From G963674665 sp964609625 (lineage in GTDB: Bacteria; Desulfobacterota; Desulfovibrionia; Desulfovibrionales; Desulfovibrionaceae), in assembly GCA_964609625.1 (NCBI GenBank), contig CAZSRS010000088.1, positions 1 to 7,206 on the forward strand: a stretch of DNA of 7,206 nucleotides, in the 5' to 3' direction. The position numbers and the translations under genes are program-made. Positions 6,427 through 7,206 of this stretch are shown here, in pieces. Under the pieces are notes generated by a model. That model was given only the letters and a program-made list of their open reading frames with translations. It was not told the DNA's origin and did no database searches. Within the stretch, counting starts at the first letter, position 1. Each line of letters starts with the position of its first letter.

Positions 6427-6439
6427 CATAGCAAGGGGC

Positions 6440-7060
6440 ATGAACACACGCTCCCCCATCGCACGCTGGTTTCCGCATGTCCTGGCCCTGGTCTTTGTCC
6501 TGTTCTGGGGCGTTCTGGCCGTGAATCCTTTTTCCCGCGCCGTGTGGTGGGCCGAGAACCTGCCGGTGATGGCGGTCTTCGTCCTGCTCGTGCTGACCTT
6601 CCGGCGCTTCCGCTTCTCCAACACGGCCTACGCGCTCATGGCCTTCTGGCTGTTTTGGCACACCATCGGGGGGCACTACACCTTTGCCAACGTGCCCTTT
6701 GGCTGGGTCACGGAGAGCTTTGGCTTCGAGCGCAACCACTTCGACCGCGTGGGGCACTTTTCCGTGGGCTTCTACGCCTTCGCCTTTGCCGAGCTGCTGC
6801 AACGCAAGGCCTGGGCCGCGCGCTGGGTCTGCTACGCCTTCGGGCTCCTGGCCGTGATGTCCATCGCCGCGGGCTACGAGATCATCGAGTGGTGGTACGC
6901 GGTGCTGGAAGGCGGCGACGCTGGCGTCGAGTTCCTGGGCAGCCAGGGCGACATCTGGGACGCGCAGAAGGACATGCTGGCCGATACCCTGGGCGCGCTC
7001 TTCGCCCTGGTGCTCTATCGGTTCAACGAGAAGCGCATCGTTGCTCGCGCCTCAAACTGA
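6440..7060 (+). CDS. YjdF-like inner membrane protein (DUF2238 family)
   Basis: The product is a 206-residue multi-pass protein of the DUF2238 family, typified by E. coli YjdF, whose function is not established. The family signature is strong: HTIGGHYTFANVP (74-86), then RNHFDRVGHFSVGF (98-111), then YEIIEWW (146-152), and finally FLGSQGDIWDAQKDM (165-179). The conserved His, Asp and Glu residues in and between membrane helices suggest a metal site or an enzyme, but that is inference. Membrane segments are near 13-29, 40-54, 61-76, 105-120, 130-150 and 180-193. ATG 6440 is preceded by AAGGGG, which is too close to be ideal. ATG 6422, in frame six codons upstream, has no ribosome site and lies in a palindrome next to the hairpin. 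The gene is 63 bp from the AsmA gene on the same strand, so it may be partly co-transcribed by readthrough. Confidence 0.9.
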   Translation: MNTRSPIARWFPHVLALVFVLFWGVLAVNPFSRAVWWAENLPVMAVFVLLVLTFRRFRFSNTAYALMAFWLFWHTIGGHYTFANVPFGWVTESFGFERNHFDRVGHFSVGFYAFAFAELLQRKAWAARWVCYAFGLLAVMSIAAGYEIIEWWYAVLEGGDAGVEFLGSQGDIWDAQKDMLADTLGALFALVLYRFNEKRIVARASN

Positions 7061-7206
7061 ACGCGGGCATCGTACCGGCCCTCGGGCCGCGCTCAGCCTC
7101 ACGAGGCCTCGGAGTAGGGTCTCAGTAATTCGAATCGAGGACAGGATTTTTGTAAGCGATCACAGGGTCTAGACTTTCTCTAAATAGTGCACATTTTTTG
7201 TCTATG
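7061..7206. other. Non-coding tail to the window edge
   Basis: No reading frame with homology is visible in these 146 bases. A CGGCC/GGCCG hairpin (7076-7080 with 7085-7089, tetraloop CTCG) follows the YjdF-like stop by 15 bases but has no T-run. The last 65 bases become AT-rich, with T-runs at 7147-7151 and 7194-7199 and a GTCTAGAC palindrome (7167-7174), as is common upstream of a new transcription unit. No promoter is good enough to call. Confidence 0.4.

Noticed and set aside
7121..7140. TTCGAAT resembling a tRNA T-loop
   Set aside because: The five bases on either side (AGTAA and CGAGG) do not pair, and there is no acceptor, anticodon or D arm around it.
7151..7164. TGTAAGCGATCACA as a CRP/FNR-type site
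   Set aside because: That family's sites have TGA-N6-TCA. Here the half-sites are only 4 bases apart (TAA-N4-TCA), so the spacing is wrong.

Overview
The window is about 7.2 kb of GC-rich, densely coding bacterial chromosome. The gene content fits a Gram-negative, probably anaerobic bacterium: a free-standing small rubredoxin, a diaminopimelate (lysine/peptidoglycan) pathway enzyme, and a large AsmA-type envelope protein. A sulfate-reducing delta-proteobacterium of the Desulfovibrio group is my best guess. That is inference from gene content and base composition, not from a marker gene. I see no mobile element, CRISPR array, tRNA or rRNA.

Layout, left to right. (1) The 3' end of a gene whose last 64 codons look like the C-terminal small domain of a ClpX/AAA+ unfoldase (3-197, +). 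(2) lysA, diaminopimelate decarboxylase (403-1653, +), complete, with a strong ribosome binding site. (3) A convergent gap with a hairpin shared by both gene ends. (4) A 52-residue rubredoxin on the minus strand (1791-1949), whose first cysteine pair is spaced C-x-C instead of the usual C-x-x-C. (5) An AT-rich control region (about 2040-2132) between the rubredoxin and the next plus-strand gene, with promoter-like elements on both strands and a long inverted repeat. (6) A polytopic membrane protein of unknown function (2133-3131, +) built from three PGxG repeat modules. (7) A 1082-residue AsmA-family protein (3128-6376, +) that overlaps gene 6 by ATGA, so the two are almost certainly translated together. 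(8) A hairpin, then a YjdF-like (DUF2238) inner-membrane protein (6440-7060, +). (9) A 146-bp non-coding tail.

LysA makes lysine and consumes the meso-diaminopimelate that is also used for peptidoglycan. The rubredoxin is a soluble one-electron carrier. The last three genes all encode membrane or envelope proteins on one strand. The triple-PGxG protein and the AsmA protein form a translationally coupled pair and are the most interesting part of the window. AsmA-family proteins are now linked to lipid movement between inner and outer membrane, so the uncharacterised partner may act in the same process (inference). Nothing here is clearly a new biological system. The best leads are that pair, the variant rubredoxin and the control region between them.
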